Positions 32,145-43,890 of a stretch of DNA of 64,000 bases are shown piece after piece. The translations under genes were made by a program, and so were the position numbers. Source of the DNA: Trichobilharzia regenti. Taxonomy: Eukaryota > Platyhelminthes > Trematoda > Strigeidida > Schistosomatidae. The notes below the pieces were generated by a model that saw only the letters and a list, made by a program, of their open reading frames with translations, searched no databases and was not told the DNA's origin. How positions within the stretch are numbered: the stretch's first letter is position 1; each line of letters opens with the position of its first letter. Location of the stretch: the NCBI GenBank assembly GCA_944472135.2, contig OX235263.1, positions 84,414,721-84,478,720 on the forward strand, given 5' to 3'.

Positions 32145-32345
32145 ATGGTTGGAGGCAATCAGCCACAGGAAGGAAGCCTTGCTTGACCTAATTTTCGTGC
32201 TAGCTGGCACTCACTAGTCAGTCAGCAAGGCGGTGTATCTGAAACCTCGATGGAACTCATGTCACTTCTGCGATTCGAACCCGCGTCATCCAGGGCTGCC
32301 TGAAGTCAGAGACGTTACCACTGAGCTATTCGGGCTCGCGATCGA
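32145..32345 (-). repeat. tRNA-headed SINE, third family
   Basis: On the minus strand the head reads AATAGCTCAGTGGTAACGTC (A box, 32,330-32,311), GACTTCAGG (anticodon loop-like) and GCGGGTTCGAATCG (B box, 32,284-32,271), a clear tRNA shape. The body follows down to 32,145. A truncated second copy lies at 32,500-32,575 and a diverged one at 34,922-35,110. Confidence 0.7.
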
Positions 32346-32574
32346 CCTCCTGTAGGACTGTATTGCATATTTTTGTTTGATTGGACACTAGTCAGTTACT
32401 AGTGTAGTGTGTCTAATCTTATCAGTTAAGTTTGCAATGTGGCCAGCATGCCACTAGGTGGCTTGCCATCACAATGCACTGTGAATAAAATTGTTAAAAT
32501 TAGATGGTTGGAAGCAATCAGCAGGAAGCCCTGCTGATACCTAGGTTTCGTGGTAACTGGATATAAATTGTCGC

Positions 32575-32650
32575 AATATATGGAATGCTGAAAATTGCAT
32601 TCTGTGAACAAGATTATTTTAAGGAATAAACTGGTGATTACTTATTATTT
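32575..32650 (+). mobile_element. CR1 LINE 3' end
   Basis: AATGCTGAAAATTGCATTCTG and GGAATAAACTGGTGATTACT match the 3' end of the CR1 copy at 39,683-39,753. Only the tail is present. Confidence 0.55.
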
Positions 32651-32689
32651 CATGGTCAGTTTACTGATGTTCGAATCTAATTGATAAAC

Positions 32690-32885
32690 ACTAAATATGA
32701 GTTATGGGAAGCGACGAGTGGGTCGTCAATGTTAGGGTGACATGGAGGAGATCGTGTGAGGAAGGGATGAAAGAGTTTGATCAATCGTGGACCCAGCTAA
32801 AGAGGACGGCAGAAAATAAAACAAGATGGAGATGTGTTGTTGAAGCCCTATGTTCCACTCGGAACGCAAGGAAATAATAACATCA
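32690..32885 (+). mobile_element. RTE LINE 3' end
   Basis: The frame reads VTWRRSCEEGMKEFDQSWTQ, then RTAENKTRWRCVVEALCSTR, followed by AATAATAA. It matches the end of the copy at 15,230-15,387. The copy is strongly 5'-truncated. Confidence 0.8.
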
Positions 32886-32889
32886 AATT

Positions 32890-33825
32890 TGAGGTAACAT
32901 AACGCTAACTCATCCCACTGAACATTTGAATAACACAATACGATAACTGTTTAAAAGTTGATATTTATGCACTCAGAATACAAAAAGATTGAGTAAACAA
33001 AATACACTTTTCAATAAAATTTTCATCACTTTCTACAATTATTCCATATGCATAAACTACCTATTTCCTCTTCCTCCTGTATGTGTATCTATCAGTTTGA
33101 CTGCTTCCGCGAAGTTACGTATAGTGAGCATACAATCAGACATGTTCGCCACCAGTTATCTGAACAGCAACCTGCATGGTTAAAGTAGAGCCAAGTAGTG
33201 TTCAATCATAGCTACTTTTTAGCTCAGCGTGTAGATTAATGAACATTAAATTGATGTTAATAAGGCATTTAAAGTTATCTGTTGTAAGTTGACTAATCTT
33301 AATTCATTATATCCTACCGAATCTTTCAAATAGACTTCGTATTCGTCTACTTCACATAGCTGAGGCGAAAGGCACTGTTATGTACTCGTCGCTAAATTGT
33401 TATTATGGACTGGTCGAGAATTTAATAGTCCTGACGCAAGAAGGCGGAAATCAGAAGACCACTAGGTTTGCGATGATACTTCTATTTTCCAAAACACAAG
33501 GAGAAGCAAAAGTGGTATCACACCAAAGTGGTAAGTCAGTCACACAAATTGTGAATGCGAAATATATATATGACAAGCGTGTGAACAATCATTAGACAGT
33601 CTTAACATGAATGGCTAATTATAATGAAGTATCGATCCATATATACATAGCGAAATATAGCAGACATGTCAACAACCAAACATATAATATGGATATATGT
33701 CACCAAGCAACGGACTATCAACAAACACTCATATTATATATAAGGGGAATATACATTGTTAAAGGAGACAGGTTCATCAAAGTGAAATGGTCACAGACTA
33801 AGAGAGCAAACAGAAAGAGAGATCA
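32890..33825. other. No feature recognised
   Basis: AT-rich. A 71-codon plus-strand frame at 33,380-33,595 has no recognisable domain. Confidence 0.35.

Positions 33826-33827
<2 letters not shown>

Positions 33828-33881
<54 letters not shown>
33828..33881. repeat. (AT)n microsatellite
   Basis: About 26 AT units. Confidence 0.95.
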
Positions 33882-33884
33882 ATA

Positions 33885-34220
33885 CATATCAGGCACTCAA
33901 ACCATTAAACCTGAACTATGCATTCAAAAGTCCATACAGCCATACCAACTGACGACTTCTCCACCACCCCTTACTTATATTTTCAACCCCTCTCTTATCA
34001 TCCCTGAATCTTAATTTTACCTCACGAGTTCGTCTTTTACATGTAGTGGAAGCCATCAAAATCCACAGTGAGGAAGCCAAACTTAAATGTTCAGAGGAAA
34101 CTTGTATAGTCGGCTTCCTCACATTGAATATAATGGTCTGATATATTTCACTTTTCTTTCAGGCCTTATACAAGTTATTATTGCTTTAATTGTCTTTAAT
34201 TATTACATGCTTTTTATCAG
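33885..34220. other. No feature recognised
   Basis: The GGAAGCC/GGCTTCC and GAGGAAGCC words around 34,045-34,120 are short and give no clear element. Confidence 0.3.
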
Positions 34221-34224
34221 TTAC

Positions 34225-34455
34225 AAATGTTTCGATGGCACAGCTCACCAACCAAGCATATAGTCTGGGGTTTGACCCCCGGCTGACGTACTCCTTTACC
34301 TCGCTACGCCAGTAATAAGACTGGTAAAGGGGGAAGATTGTGGGGCATGAGGCCAGCAACCGCATCCCGTAAAAATAAACACCACTGCTACCGAAACTTC
34401 AAAGTAACAGCTTGAAGCCCTATTGTCCACTGGGAATGTTAAGGAACATAAAAAC
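34225..34455 (+). repeat. RTE-tailed tRNA-derived SINE
   Basis: The plus orientation is the sense strand: GTTTCGATGGCACAGCTCAC (head), GGGGTTTGACCCCCGGC (B-box region), CCCGTAAAAATAAACACCAC, then CTTGAAGCCCTATTGTCCAC and TGGGAATGTTAAGGAAC. The last part equals the RTE LINE end seen at 15,340 and 32,840. Confidence 0.75.
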
Positions 34456-34569
34456 CCATTTACAAATGTCTTTGAACTGTAATTTTGTTCATTCAGCCAA
34501 CTAGATATTATTTAAACAAAAGCATTCATGTTGTCAACACCAATTATTCTTTAAATATATTGTGTGTAT

Positions 34570-34625
34570 ATAACTGTAGAGCAAGATGATGAAGAAGTTA
34601 TCGAAAAGACTATTCTTTGTTCAAT
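34570..34625 (+). repeat. Possible PLE 3' tail, very decayed
   Basis: ATATAACTGTAGAGCAAGAT, TTATCGAAAAGACTATTCTT and CTCCTTTTTGTCTTC resemble the PLE tail at 5,180, but the core is not recognisable. Confidence 0.3.
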
Positions 34626-34921
34626 TTTCTCCTTTTTGTCTTCTACATGTTCAAATGGGGGATTTTTGCTATACTTCAACATTCGCTGATGATGTGGCTA
34701 TGTGGAATGAAGATTTTGATCGTGGTTGGATTCACAGTAGCGACTTCTAGATTAATAGTTTTCAGTTGAGTTGTAAGTAACGACATCCAACCGTTAACCG
34801 GACCTCCATTTTGATTACCGTGATGAGGAGTAGTGCTCAGATATCACGTGAATGAATTATCTGTTCATTAACATACTTTCAGCTCAGCTAGATATTCAAT
34901 ACTGTTAAATGCTCAACTTTT

Positions 34922-35110
34922 TGTTATTGTTAGATGGTTGAAATCTGGCGGTAGGAAACCTTGGACCTAGACTTCAAGCTTGTTGGCGATCAACAGTCAG
35001 TAAGGCATATATACAACCTTGAAGGAACTTATGTCCCGTCTGAGACCCGAGCCCAGGTCACCCAGTACGACAATCAGAGAACTTACCACTTCATGTAGCA
35101 CTATTATGCA
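34922..35110 (-). repeat. tRNA-headed SINE, third family, diverged copy
   Basis: TTAGATGGTTGAAATCTGGC, GGAACTTATGTCCCGTCTGA and GAGAACTTACCACTTC keep the order of the copy at 32,145-32,345. Confidence 0.55.
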
Positions 35111-35114
35111 TAGT

Positions 35115-35520
35115 TCGATTCGAAACTAGGTAGGAACTAGTTTCATGCGTCTATTCTATCGTTTATTGCAGACGGTGCACTCCGACAATCTAAGAACAAT
35201 TCAAAATGAACTGTGACGGTGAACGCCATGACTACGAGGGTTTTTTCCGACTTTTCTCGACACCACGAAATCAGTAAAGAATCAACTTAAAAGTCACGAC
35301 CTCCTACGATTACACTAAAATGTCTAACATGGGTATACTGATTCAAGTTACGCGGGTTGTTTTACTAGTCTAAGATACTAAACAGATTGTCAACTAACGA
35401 GGTTCGTGTTTGAAGCTCATCATACCTATACAATTTTGGTATTATCTATCCTTACACAATATGCATTCAGATCCAGAGCTGAATCACTCTAAATAATCAT
35501 GTCCAAATGAGTCATCCATC
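35115..35520. other. No feature recognised
   Basis: I see no gene, repeat head or coding frame in this stretch. Confidence 0.35.
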
Positions 35521-35524
35521 CATT

Positions 35525-35735
35525 TTTGAAGTTTTGGTAGGGGGAATTGTTTTTAACGGGATGGGGTTGCGCTAGCCTCAAGCCCAACTCTCCCTCTATT
35601 CCTGGCTTACTATTGTTAGCTAGCTAGTTAAACTAGACGACGGTTTAAAAGTATACATTGGCAAGGAATGGAATTGAGAACATCTCACAAGTCATGTGAT
35701 AGTTCTACCACTGACAAATCAGCATACTTAACTTC
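35525..35735 (-). repeat. RTE-tailed SINE, diverged copy
   Basis: GAAGTTTTGGTAGGGGGAAT, CGGGATGGGGTTGCGCTAGC and TTCTACCACTGACAAATC keep the pattern of the copy at 63,300. It lies just beyond the 3' end of the FABP gene. Confidence 0.55.
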
Positions 35736-35777
35736 ATATATATAAGGAGTAAATAAGACATTTTACAAAGCAAGATA

Positions 35778-35783
35778 TTTATT
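35778..35783 (-). promoter_or_regulatory. Candidate polyadenylation signal of the FABP gene
   Basis: AATAAA on the minus strand, about 190 nt beyond the stop codon. It is the first canonical hexamer I found downstream. Confidence 0.5.
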
Positions 35784-35973
35784 TCCTCTTAAAAAGAGTT
35801 GAATCAATCATTAACAACAACAATGATAATATTGAATGACACAATTGTCACGCAAAAATATTCACCAGTGAGTGTTCAAAATAATTATACAAAAAGTTCA
35901 AAAGATGGAGGCAGTACCAGACAAGTTATGTCTGAGTGTGTATATCTCTCTCACGAAAAATAGCAGGCGGCAC

Positions 35974-37520
35974 TTATAATCGTTTGTATTTTCGAATAGC
36001 GGTAACATCACCTACGGTAACTGTCTATAAGAAATAAATGAAGGCGAGGAATTCATCAATAAGAAATTATCATTCACTTACCGTATTCATCATGTCACCT
36101 TCTACTTCACGTATAATTGTCGTTGTATTCTTAGGATCCACTTGGACTTGAGTTAGCTTTGACTCGGAGTTTTTGGTAACAGTTGACTGAAAAGATAAAA
36201 AAGAGGATTTGAAAGCAATAAATAACTTGGCCTTAACAATTTTACTAATTGTCATGGATACCAAACACTGAAGATAGGGATGCACTTCGTATAAGGGACT
36301 CAGAACGATTGAGTGTTCGTTAACTCTAAAGAAGCATTCAACATTGATAAGGTTAGCCATAATGAATCTTATTAACACTAGAAAAGGCGATTTAGCCGTT
36401 CTTTAAACCCAATCTTCAGCATGATTTCTGTTTGGTCTAAAAGATAACTAAGTGACCGCCGATATCGAACTATTCTTTATCTGTAATGACATTCGTAAAT
36501 GTCCATAATGCTTGTGGGTTAGCACTGAGAGTACGGAGTTTTACGCAAACATCATAGCCTGTGGACTGAGTATCGCAGTTATAAAGCTTAGTATCAAGAC
36601 CAATATCCTAAGTTCGTGAGGATACTAAAAGAAGGATGACTCTAAGGAAATTCGTTTGCTCGATTTCACCGAAGGGATTCTAACTAGCTAAATTCAGGTA
36701 AAACCTGTTATAAGAATGGGATGTCCATTTTGCAAGTGATATCACTCGAAGTCTATTCACTTACTTTGACATTTCTACCATCACTGGTTTTCTCGTCAAA
36801 TTCTTCACCAAATTTGAAAGTACAGGTAGTATTTTTAAATGTTGACTCAGTCAACATCGTCATTTTATCCCCATCCATACTAAAGGTCACAGTTGGTGTT
36901 AAGGTATTCCCAATCTGTCGTGTGGCCCAGGATACACCTATAATGAAAAGAAAGGAATAGTTAAAACACAAGAATTAAAAAACATTTCTAAAAAATCTCA
37001 CAAGAATGAAAGAAATAACTGTTGAGTTTTTCAAACGCTATTTGCTGTCAATAAATTTTGGTGCTGTGTAGGTGTTACATAGATGAAAGCAGCCTGGTTT
37101 CCAAATGGATTCAATCACAACAAATGTCAACTTAAAAATACTGCTTCAATTGCATAGATTAATTGAGAGTGCTGAAAATCTTGCGATCTAAACTGGTATC
37201 ACAACAACGATATGATTCTAACAGTTGCCTTGGCATATACACTGTTTCTAGGAAAAACAGGTTTCGGACCCTTCGAGATGGTATAACATTAACTTTGTGG
37301 AACAAGTGGCGGTGAGAAACACGATTCTGTCCAGATATCCACGGACGATTACCAACTGTGTATAATGTGATATCTCCATCAACAGAAAATTTAGAAAAGG
37401 GTTGAATATTTAAAATATACTTAGGAGTAGCTGGAAGGTGTATTACTTACCTAGTTTCGACATTACAGCATCAAAGTTGTGAGACTCGCTGAGTTTCCAT
37501 TTTCCCAAAAAGGAGGACAT
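35974..37520 (-). CDS. Fatty acid-binding protein, Sm14-like (four exons)
   Basis: A complete cytosolic lipid carrier of the FABP/P2 family. Exons on the minus strand: 37,520-37,451, 36,937-36,765, 36,186-36,082 and 36,024-35,974 (70, 173, 105 and 51 nt), giving 132 residues plus TAA. All introns are GT-AG (three donors GTAAGT); junctions follow residue 23 plus one base, residue 81 and residue 116, the standard four-exon FABP plan. Residues 1-24 (MSSFLGKWKLSES..., FABP signature GKWKL at 6-10) and TESTFKN, FGEEFDEKTSDGRNV match schistosome Sm14 as I remember it. R107, R127 and Y129 are the family's carboxylate-binding Arg and Arg-x-Tyr. Schistosomes do not make their own long-chain fatty acids and take them from the host. 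Exons 3-4 differ from remembered Sm14 at several places (STVTKNSES, TTTIIREVEGDMMN, AIRKYKRL), so it may be an orthologue from another species or a paralogue. Confidence 0.96.
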
Positions 37521-37696
37521 TGTTTATGAATTTTCCAGATGATACGAATTGAATAGTTCGAATAGGTTAACCCCGAGGAGGAATGCGATCTGGAATGAAT
37601 TTTTTAAAAATGTCATTTTATTCCAATCAGTAATCGCATATACACATATCGTCAGACCGATTCCTGAATTTCAACAAAATTATATGTAATTTATGA

Positions 37697-37732
37697 TTAC
37701 AAAGTATTAGGCGTACGCCTAATACTTTGTAA
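37697..37732. repeat. Perfect 36-bp palindrome upstream of FABP
   Basis: The half TTACAAAGTATTAGGCGT is followed directly by its exact reverse complement, with no spacer. It lies 177 bp upstream of the FABP start codon, in the presumed promoter region. No other copy was noticed in the window. Confidence 0.95.
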
Positions 37733-38560
37733 CCTAAACCTTAGCAAGTCTTGAAAGATATTCTGTAGCGTTTTTCAACAGCATTGTTTCATGAGCATTA
37801 TGACGAGAGGTCCTATACGAAATATTTTGTCATATGTATTGATAAATGCGAACTGCAGTAATCAAACATCCAAATTTACTCTGCATAAATCGAGGAATGA
37901 GTCTTCGCAGAGGTCTGATACGACTTCAGAAGGCGGAGCAGTCAAATAATTTAATATGAAATGTGCTATGAAATACATATATTCGACAACTATGCGGGGG
38001 GATTATTACATATACTATATAAAACTAAGAGTAACCAGGAAAGTGCACTGACAACAACCATTAGCAGCAAAGCCCGAAAGACCACACATACAACGTACCT
38101 CTAAGCTACACTTCAGGAAACTGGCTGGTTACAACACAAATGGGTATTATATGATCGTGGTTGTTAACCTTCAAAGTCACCTACTTAAACAAGTGGCCAC
38201 CTGAAGTGAAGGCAAGTCTCTTTTAAAGCCATAGTATAGTCACACTGTGGCTGTTTGTGACAGAAACTGAATATGTATAACATATTTTAAGTACACAAGC
38301 GATAATCATGGCCATTTGATTAGTCATAAGCAAAATGTCACAATAATGTTGGTCGTAGATGTGTACCAACATCATACAACTAGTGACAGATTTGTGTCTG
38401 TAGAAACCTAATATCTATTCTTAAACCAATTAAAGATGATTTTTGCGTGGTATTGTTGTTAATGTCATAAAATTTGAGAAAATGTTAGTGGGAACTATGG
38501 AACTATGAAATAAAAGTTTACGTTCTTCTTTTCACTGTTGTACTAAAACTGGGGCCAATA
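37733..38560. other. No feature recognised
   Basis: This may hold FABP upstream sequence. No gene, repeat head or coding frame was seen. Confidence 0.35.
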
Positions 38561-38579
38561 ACCTGTATTAGCCTCCATA

Positions 38580-39753
38580 AATGAAGTTTCTTGAACTTCT
38601 GTTTGTCCTTAGAATGGGGATGGTGCCATCACTGCAATCGACGGTCATCATCTTGTAAACGACAGTTAAAAGAAGTCATCAATTCTCATGACAGTTGTAA
38701 AATTGACGACAATGATATAGGAATCAAATCAGAAGTTAAGTATCTTGGACTCATTCTCTCTTCTGATCTCTCCTGGTCTTCCCATGTCTTAGCAATCTCC
38801 AGTAAAATATTCCGCCTGACATTTTACATCATGAAGTTAAGACACTCGGGTATAACTCAACTCCTCCTCTTACAGTTCACAAACTCTTGCATCCTACCTA
38901 TTCTTCTTTATTGCTCACCCTTATTCTTTCCTGGTTTGCTTAAAAAGGACTATGTCACAACTCGCAGAATACTGAAGACTGTCAGTAGGGTGAGTGGTGT
39001 CCCAGTGGACCACATAGTTAACGTCGTTGTCGATAGACACTTGACTTCGTGCAATAAATTTGCTAAAGGGATTTTGTCTGACTTGGAGCATCCGCTTTAC
39101 CCTCAGCTTTCACCTTGCATCTCCTCAGGTAGAACAAGGAGTAACTTCAGAAAACTGTATGTTCGCACGTCTAAGTATAAGAATTCTATGATACCATACT
39201 TGGCACGTATTTTATGTGGTGAAAATAGTGTCAGGCAAGAATTAACTAACCTTTTTTCATCTAGTAAATAAACAATTTCCTCCATCCATCCTCATATACC
39301 TTCAAGTTTTACTTTTATTACTTCTATTATATTTATGGTCCTGTTACTTCTCTGTTTTACTCTCAGAATTGCAAACACCAACTTATCTCCATGACGGCTG
39401 TAATCTTTGTTTTTCCCTTCACCATATCATGTAAAGAGAACATTATATTCAATATTTTTAAACATGTCAGGATTTCTATACCACATTGCCAATACTGTGT
39501 GACACAAGCCAACGGCAATTTTCACTTGTATTCTCATTATTATTACCCTAGCTGTTATCATTATTATTGCTATTTCCATTTTATATGCTGCATGTTTTTG
39601 ACACTACCTCTATTGTAAATGTGGAAAATTTTCTGTGATTAATTTTATTTATAATTTGAGGAAATTAGATGCAATATTGTGATTAATGCTGAAAATTCCA
39701 TTCTGTATCACAAGTACCGTTTATGGAATAAAGTAAATCATTATTATTATTGT
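38580..39753 (+). mobile_element. CR1 (SR1-like) LINE, 3' end
   Basis: The frame at 38,591-39,271 (226 residues) is the C-terminus of a CR1-type polyprotein after the catalytic core: VKYLGLILSSDLSWSSHV (49-66), a KIFRLTFYIMKLRHSGI segment and LPILLYCSPLFFPGLLKKD, ending in SSSK. The noncoding end has AATGCTGAAAATTCC and GGAATAAAGTAAATC followed by (ATT)n at 39,739-39,751, the simple-repeat end typical of CR1 LINEs. The first Met shown is arbitrary. No endonuclease or catalytic RT motif remains. It is the cleanest CR1 piece in the window. Confidence 0.8.
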
Positions 39754-39759
39754 AGTGCT

Positions 39760-40407
39760 CATTCAGCTCTTGAACTTTTGTTTGAATTGACTCACCTACT
39801 CGTTTGGCACTTCTACATCTTTTGAGTTTTAACCCTGCTCGACACATGTGGTTCGCTCTCCTGTTGCATTTTCATTCATAAACTCCTTATTTATCAAGTT
39901 TCATATCTCATTTGTATAAGAATATAACTCTGTCCAGACCCATTTATCATAACAAGCCTTTTTACTCTGATTTCGTTCGTCAATACTTACGCGTTAGGTA
40001 GAGTACCACTAAGGACGTAAAACGGTGAAGTTTTTGTAAGTGTTCATTATTGAGATCTACATTAAGTCAGTACTACTCCTACAATCTCATTAGACTGCCG
40101 TAATCAAGTTACACCAAAAGGTGGGAAAAAAGTATAACAATTGTCCATCATCTTACATGAGCCCGCTTCAAAACGGTTGGTAGTTTAAAACTTAGTAACA
40201 TGTTGTGAAAATAGTGATTAGGTTTGCAAATGTCGGGGTGAAAGTAAATTTTCGATGTGACATAACTAAGTTTTGGTAATCTAATAATTAGTGGTACTAA
40301 TCGTAGCAGGAGGTGGTGTTTACGAGCGACAATATGTTTACTATTGTCTTGGGCATTTGCAACTGCCACCTTACTAAAGAAGTCGGTTTCATTATAAAGC
40401 CGTGTAA
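39760..40407. other. No feature recognised
   Basis: Single-copy-looking sequence up to the outer edge of the large inverted repeat. Confidence 0.35.
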
Positions 40408-42827
40408 CTTTGAAAATTTTACAAAACAGAGGTTGATATGAGGATTAATGAACGTCGCGCTAGCCCTTACCTCACATCTCCTAACTAACGCTTTCAAAAT
40501 TTCTTCCTTTACAATGCCAGGCTCCGAACAATATGTTTTATTTCGCTTACTTCAGAAGTGTAACTGTTGGGAATATACATATACCTACATACAGCGCGAT
40601 TGGCAGATAACACAGAGAGGTTATCCAGCGTGCTGTATGTGTAGAGAATCGGAATTAAACTACTGAAAAACTGATCTTGAATGGAGATGATTACATGTAA
40701 AGACATGTTGAAGCTACAATTATTTGGCCTGACTTAAGATGTGCATAACACCGACAAAGTTATTAGGAGTAAATATTAAACTTATACCTATGAAAAACGC
40801 ATTTAGGCAGGTGAGATAATGACAAATCGCAGAAGTATATAATTATGGTACAATTATAACACCACTTATTTCCCTTCAGAAACCGTAACTTGTTGGCAAT
40901 GTTCTTCTATAACGCCGGCTGTTGAAATAGATAAAGCGAAGAAGGGAAATGATTCATTCCAAGTCTCAAATTCACGTATCACTTGATGCCCTACAAGTTA
41001 ATGTTTAAGGAATACTGATGTGGTTTCTCTACAAACCGCACTTATCATTTGTTTGTATTAATATACCAATCGCCATCATTGAGAGAAATTTGAAGAAAGT
41101 CACTTTCACTTATTTCACAGGTATCATTTCAGCTAAAACCAGCCCGAGTGAAGGTAACAAAAACGGCATGAATTCTGGAAGCACTGCAATCAGACGCTGT
41201 TCGCTCACTGTGGAAATCCACAGTACTTAGCACATAGAACAAGATCCTAATTATATTGAGCCCTTACGTCAAGTGAGTGACTCATATAGAGCGCTCTTCA
41301 TTGCGAGTATTTCAAAGAGGTTGCTGCAGACGTTCATCAACAAACACCTCCGCTGGGAACTGTAGACCAGATGACCGTCCAGGAAAGTTAATCAGCAGGG
41401 AACCGTTGCTGACAGCACGCCAACCAGAAGCATTCTGCTTAACATCTACGAAAAAGAAGCACATATAGATTGGATATACTCTGAGAGGACCGTTGAGTGA
41501 CACCAACATTTTAGTTCGTTGGCTGTTGACGCAGAGGATTCTTCCTTCAAAGTATGCCTTGTGTTTTACTGGAAAAAGTCACACTTACTGGACAACTTTC
41601 AACCTAGTGCAGCTTGTCAGGATGTGTTTACATCACTAAGTTGGTGAAATTTTGCGCGTGAAGAATTCGTAAATAAGTACATATACATGATGAATTTCCG
41701 TCTAGTCAATTCTTTTTCATATCCACAGGCCAGTCTTTGACTTCCGCCATTTTTGTGGCTTAGTAATGCAGAAGAGACTTAGGACAGATATTCTTGGTCG
41801 GTATTGACTTGAAGGGCAAGACTGTGTTCGGTGTCCTTTGTAAATACTCCTTAGTCTAATCATCCACTCACAACCACTAACATATATAAACGCTTTCGAT
41901 ACCTGGCATAAGGTTTTGGCCACAAATCGGAATTTCTTCCGTCGTGATTCAGGGCTGCATCTTCAAATGAGGATTGATTCTCCTTTGGATTGAATAATAA
42001 TTGATCAATCACAAGAGCGAGAAGCCGCACCAGTTCAAACAGATTTATTGTAGCCAGATATCTATTGAGCGACTCCGGGATTAATTTTATTGACTCTATA
42101 ACCAGCAAACCTACCGGAAAGCTGTCTCCACATTAAGGTCCTGAAATGCGCACCTAAAATATCTCTCCATAATCTGCTGCTAATTAATGAAATGGTTTTG
42201 TAACTTCTTTAGTTGGTCTGTCAAAAGTAAGCCTGTGATCGCCTCACTAATTCAGTGGGTCTTTTCGCTGAGGGAGGACAAAAGATCTGCTTTCGTGAGA
42301 CCCTCATAAGATATTAGAATAAGAATCTCACCCTCAGGGCTTCTCACATGTTTTTAGGAACCACGTTTCCTCACAGCTGTAGGGACGATATGAAACTAAG
42401 TCAGTAGTGTGATTCTTGGATGATGATTCCTACAGACTTTCGATTTTGTTTTCTTTAGACGAATCTTGACTCAGTCAGTATGTTAACTTTAACATTGAAC
42501 TGTCAAATACTAAACTTTTACTGAGTTAAGTACTTGCCACTTTGATGTAAATTAGTCAGTTTTGTGGTTTGCCTCGAACTATTGCATTCTTTTACCTTAA
42601 AGTACATTTTTGTTAACCACGAGTCATTTTGTTCATCCGTTCGAGGCAGGGCAACCTCAAAACCGAAGGTTTTCATAATTTTAAAAAAAGAGGCATTCTC
42701 TTCAACGTTCTGGTTTTATTACAAGTCAATTTGAGGTGATTATGGTTTTGGTCTGGTTACTTGGCTGTGGTCTGTTACTTCGCATCTCCGTTAAAAGTTA
42801 TGCGCGTGGTGGCTATAGCTGAGCGGT
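40408..42827. repeat. Left flank copy of a 2.42-kb inverted duplication
   Basis: It pairs as a reverse complement with 58,475-60,893; paired positions sum to 101,301 (101,302 after one 1-bp indel between 42,108 and 42,828). Three compared open frames are identical at protein level in the two copies. It abuts the LTR array at 42,828. The outer boundary is sharp: beyond 40,408 and 60,893 the sequences differ. Confidence 0.93.
41312..42130 (-). other. Candidate host exons inside the duplicated flank, left copy
   Basis: This is the reverse-complement copy of the candidates described at 59,179-59,989: frames QSSFEDAALNHDGRNSDLWP (42,108-41,860 part) and NGSLLINFPGRSSGLQFPAE (41,509-41,312 part). 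The product is not recognised. Confidence 0.25.
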
Positions 42828-43186
42828 TGTCAGCCACGTCTCGTAAACCGTCAATGCTCAGCTCTTGCTACGCTCGGGCTCACGCTGTTCCTTGAAGTTT
42901 CTCTGAGACGCTTAGTAATAACGGGCGAAAAAGCCAAAACACCAATTGGCGACTCGAGGATTCTTTATTGTAACTCCAACATATAAACAATGTTACAACT
43001 AAGGTCTGTGAACAAATATTACAATAATGAATCACAATATTACTTCTGACAGTTTTGGCCTGACTTCTTTCTGAACAGCGACCGACGAGACGATGACTGG
43101 TGTATTGATGCCTCCGCGAAAATTGGGGAAGTTGGTTTTGAGAAAACAACCATGAATTGATCGTTCAATCTTCAACTACATCGACA
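42828..43186 (-). repeat. LTR 1 (outer type; 3' LTR of unit 1)
   Basis: 359 bp, starting TGTCGATGTAG and ending GTGGCTGACA in element sense. An AATAAA polyadenylation signal lies at 42,964-42,969. The adjoining purine-rich GCCGGGGAG just inside (43,187-43,195) is a candidate polypurine tract. Confidence 0.92.
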
Positions 43187-43890
43187 CTCCCCGGCAAAAT
43201 ACGGATCCATCCCTTTTTTCCATCACGACCAATACACGTTGACTTGGATGCCATTGCGAGAACCTGGGTCACATGGACAGAGCTGAAATGGAAAACAAAC
43301 AGAAAAGCCAACACACCACAAGCATACTCACAGCACAATCTCACACATCAATGACAACCTGCGCCTTCCAGTTAAAGGCATCCTATTAACACCTTGCAAC
43401 ACAATCGCCACTTGCTAGAATGACTCTTGCAGAATGCAACGTGACCATAGCAGCACCTCACGATACTCTACGCACATCTTCTTACCTACTAACTACCAAT
43501 TACCACTGCAATCGCTTGTCACTCATTCTGCCTCAGTTCTAGTAACGGTGGCGTATGCGAGCCTCAGTCGTCTACACTCTTTCTCCCCGGCGTGTGGGAC
43601 CGCAGCTAACAATTATCCCCGTATGCATTTCATTCTCAGCAATAGCCTCCCCGGCGTATACGACCCATCTGCTGTCTCTAACATCAATCAATTCATTCAT
43701 GAACGTAGAAGACTGAAAACAACTTCAGAAGTAATCACGACGAAAATTTTAACAAAATTACGCAATAACAACAAGGTACGAAAACAACGAGTAAACACAA
43801 TTAATCAAAAATCAAAAATTGAGATCACACACCACACGTATACACAAACAGTACACACAAACTCGCGGATCATGTCTTGGTGGAATTCCT

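Noticed and set aside
33380..33595. 71-codon plus-strand frame
   Set aside because: No recognisable domain, no paralogue in the window and no splice context; kept only as unannotated sequence.
42880..43149. 89-codon frame repeated at six places
   Set aside because: It is a chance frame inside the LTR, overlapping its polyadenylation signal. It is altered in inner-type LTRs.
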